A DNA stretch of 5,560 nt from an uncultured Prevotella sp. (GTDB lineage: Bacteria > Bacteroidota > Bacteroidia > Bacteroidales > Bacteroidaceae). Position 1 is the stretch's first letter. Each line of letters starts with the position of its first letter. Both the position numbers and the translations under genes were made by a program. Below, piece by piece: positions 5,026 through 5,560 of this stretch. The stretch spans positions 1 through 5,560 of the forward strand of contig USJD01000217.1 of assembly GCA_900554835.1 (NCBI GenBank). The letters are read 5' to 3'. The notes under the pieces were generated by a model, which worked only from the letters and a program-made list of their open reading frames with translations, did no database searches and was not told the origin of the DNA.

Positions 5026-5319
5026 TTACGTCCAAAATTCGGAGTCGCCAGTGGGTTGCATCTCGCCTCCACAACGGGGGCATGTGTGGTGATCCCAAAG
5101 GTGTATGCGGTCGGAACCGCAACAGAGGCAGAGTCTGCCTACAAGGGAGTTGAAGCTGGGGGCGGCATCTCCTATGACGCCGCCTACGACAAGGGGGACT
5201 ATGTTGTAGCAGTCGGGGCAGGTCATGGCTTCTATGTGTTGGCCCATGAAGCCACGACCTTCATATATGTCCGTGGCATAACCGCATTTCTTGCATTTAT
5301 ATTTGCTTTTTCTTGACAT
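5026..5319 (-). CDS. Small double zinc-ribbon protein
   Basis: The 97-aa protein has four CxxC pairs: C9/C12, C34/C37, C64/C67 and C80/C83. This fits two zinc ribbons, each made of two knuckles, joined by a hydrophobic linker (LVVGGVIG). Conserved-looking features include CKKCGY, MTCPDC and HTCPRCGGEM. Such proteins bind Zn2+ and often contact nucleic acid or act as adaptors, but no specific role can be read here. The start is the ATG at 5317-5319. An upstream in-frame ATG at 5376 would force translation through the palindromic hairpin at 5349-5370, so I reject it. No consensus promoter is visible upstream. The gene is noticeably GC-richer than the helicase operon and the 155-aa gene, hinting at a different history. 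Confidence 0.8.
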   Translation of the reverse strand: MSRKSKYKCKKCGYATDIYEGRGFMGQHIEAMTCPDCYNIVPLVVGGVIGDAAPSFNSLVGRLCLCCGSDRIHLWDHHTCPRCGGEMQPTGDSEFWT

Positions 5320-5348
5320 AATAGTGTTTTTTTCGAAAACCCACCAGT

Positions 5349-5370
5349 CCTCCCTTACCCTTAAGGGAGG
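5349..5370. repeat. Perfect 9-bp hairpin upstream of zinc-ribbon gene
   Basis: CCTCCCTTA (5349-5357) and TAAGGGAGG (5362-5370) pair perfectly around a 4-nt loop. A smaller hairpin, TCCCC/GGGGA, follows at 5394-5406. Palindromes of the AAGGGAGGG type are common in intergenic DNA of Bacteroidota, so this may be one copy of a dispersed repeat. It could also end a transcript entering from the right, though no T-run follows on either strand. Confidence 0.55.
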
Positions 5371-5482
5371 GTCCACCTCTCATCTCGGTCTTCTCCCCTC
5401 AGGGGAAAAGAGGAAACCGCTCCTCCTCGTCGCTCTGAACCATTTCATTCTATGGATGGCGGACCATCAGAGGTCTACGCCA

Positions 5483-5504
5483 GCAGCGGAGCTGCGTTTT
5501 TTTT
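5483..5504 (+). terminator. Terminator-like hairpin with T8
   Basis: GCAGC (5483-5487) and GCTGC (5491-5495) form a 5-bp GC stem with a 3-nt loop, and eight Ts follow at 5497-5504. This is a compact Rho-independent terminator shape for plus-strand transcription. No plus-strand gene ends here within the window, so it is either an orphan signal or part of a repeat. A second small hairpin (TGCGG/CCGCA, 5506-5521) follows. Confidence 0.35.
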
Positions 5505-5560
5505 GTGCGGGATGAACCGCAAGGACACACGATGCAGGATGTTTGCTCGATGCTGATGGA

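Noticed and set aside
5320..5376. Upstream ATG adding 19 residues to the zinc-ribbon protein
   Set aside because: The extension would be encoded by the palindrome at 5349-5370 and has no zinc-ribbon similarity.
5056..5515. Plus-strand frames over the zinc-ribbon gene and hairpin region
   Set aside because: The 5056-5316 frame is the complement of the cysteine-rich gene; the 5291-5515 frame runs through hairpins and the T8 tract with no recognisable protein.

Overview
The window looks like an accessory stretch of a Bacteroidota chromosome, most likely Prevotella/Segatella-like (family inference only). The main evidence is four -7 boxes fitting TAnnTTTG. Two of them have an exact TTTG -33 box at 20-nt spacing, one has a near-match, and one has no clear -33 box. 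Most leaders are AT-rich with weak Shine-Dalgarno signals. Coding DNA is mostly AT-rich, except for a visibly GC-richer right end.

Layout: (1) 1-315, minus: an XRE/Cro-type HTH regulator running off the left edge, with an 8-G run inside its DNA-binding domain. (2) 316-485: a divergent promoter region with an operator-like inverted repeat. (3) 486-782, plus: a minimal nucleotidyltransferase (MNT/MntA-like) with no HEPN partner, facing the next operon across a hairpin at 801-827. (4) 832-4024, minus: a two-gene operon, a 924-aa PLD-nuclease/SF2-helicase/DUF3427-type protein followed 25 nt later by a small MutT-like Nudix hydrolase. (5) 4025-4339: a gene-free spacer with promoters pointing both ways and a cluster of CTTAATGACACC repeats. 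(6) 4340-4907, plus: a 28-codon leader ORF and an acidic 155-aa protein of unknown function behind a strong Shine-Dalgarno. (7) 4926-4991, minus: a 21-codon remnant of a second Nudix gene, nearly matching the 3' end of the intact one. (8) 5026-5319, minus: a 97-aa double zinc-ribbon protein. (9) 5320-5560: hairpin-rich sequence with no convincing gene.

How it fits together: the helicase/Nudix pair is the core. A phospholipase-D-type nuclease fused to an SF2 helicase suggests DNA processing, repair or anti-phage defence, and the Nudix enzyme could clean or sense nucleotides. The flanking regulator, MNT gene, unknown acidic protein, gene remnant and repeated motif fit a frequently rearranged island. 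No integrase, transposase, tRNA, rRNA or CRISPR array is visible. The strongest leads are the possible ON/OFF G-tract in the regulator, the paralogous Nudix tail 4.1 kb from the intact copy, and the repeated motif at apparent breakpoints.
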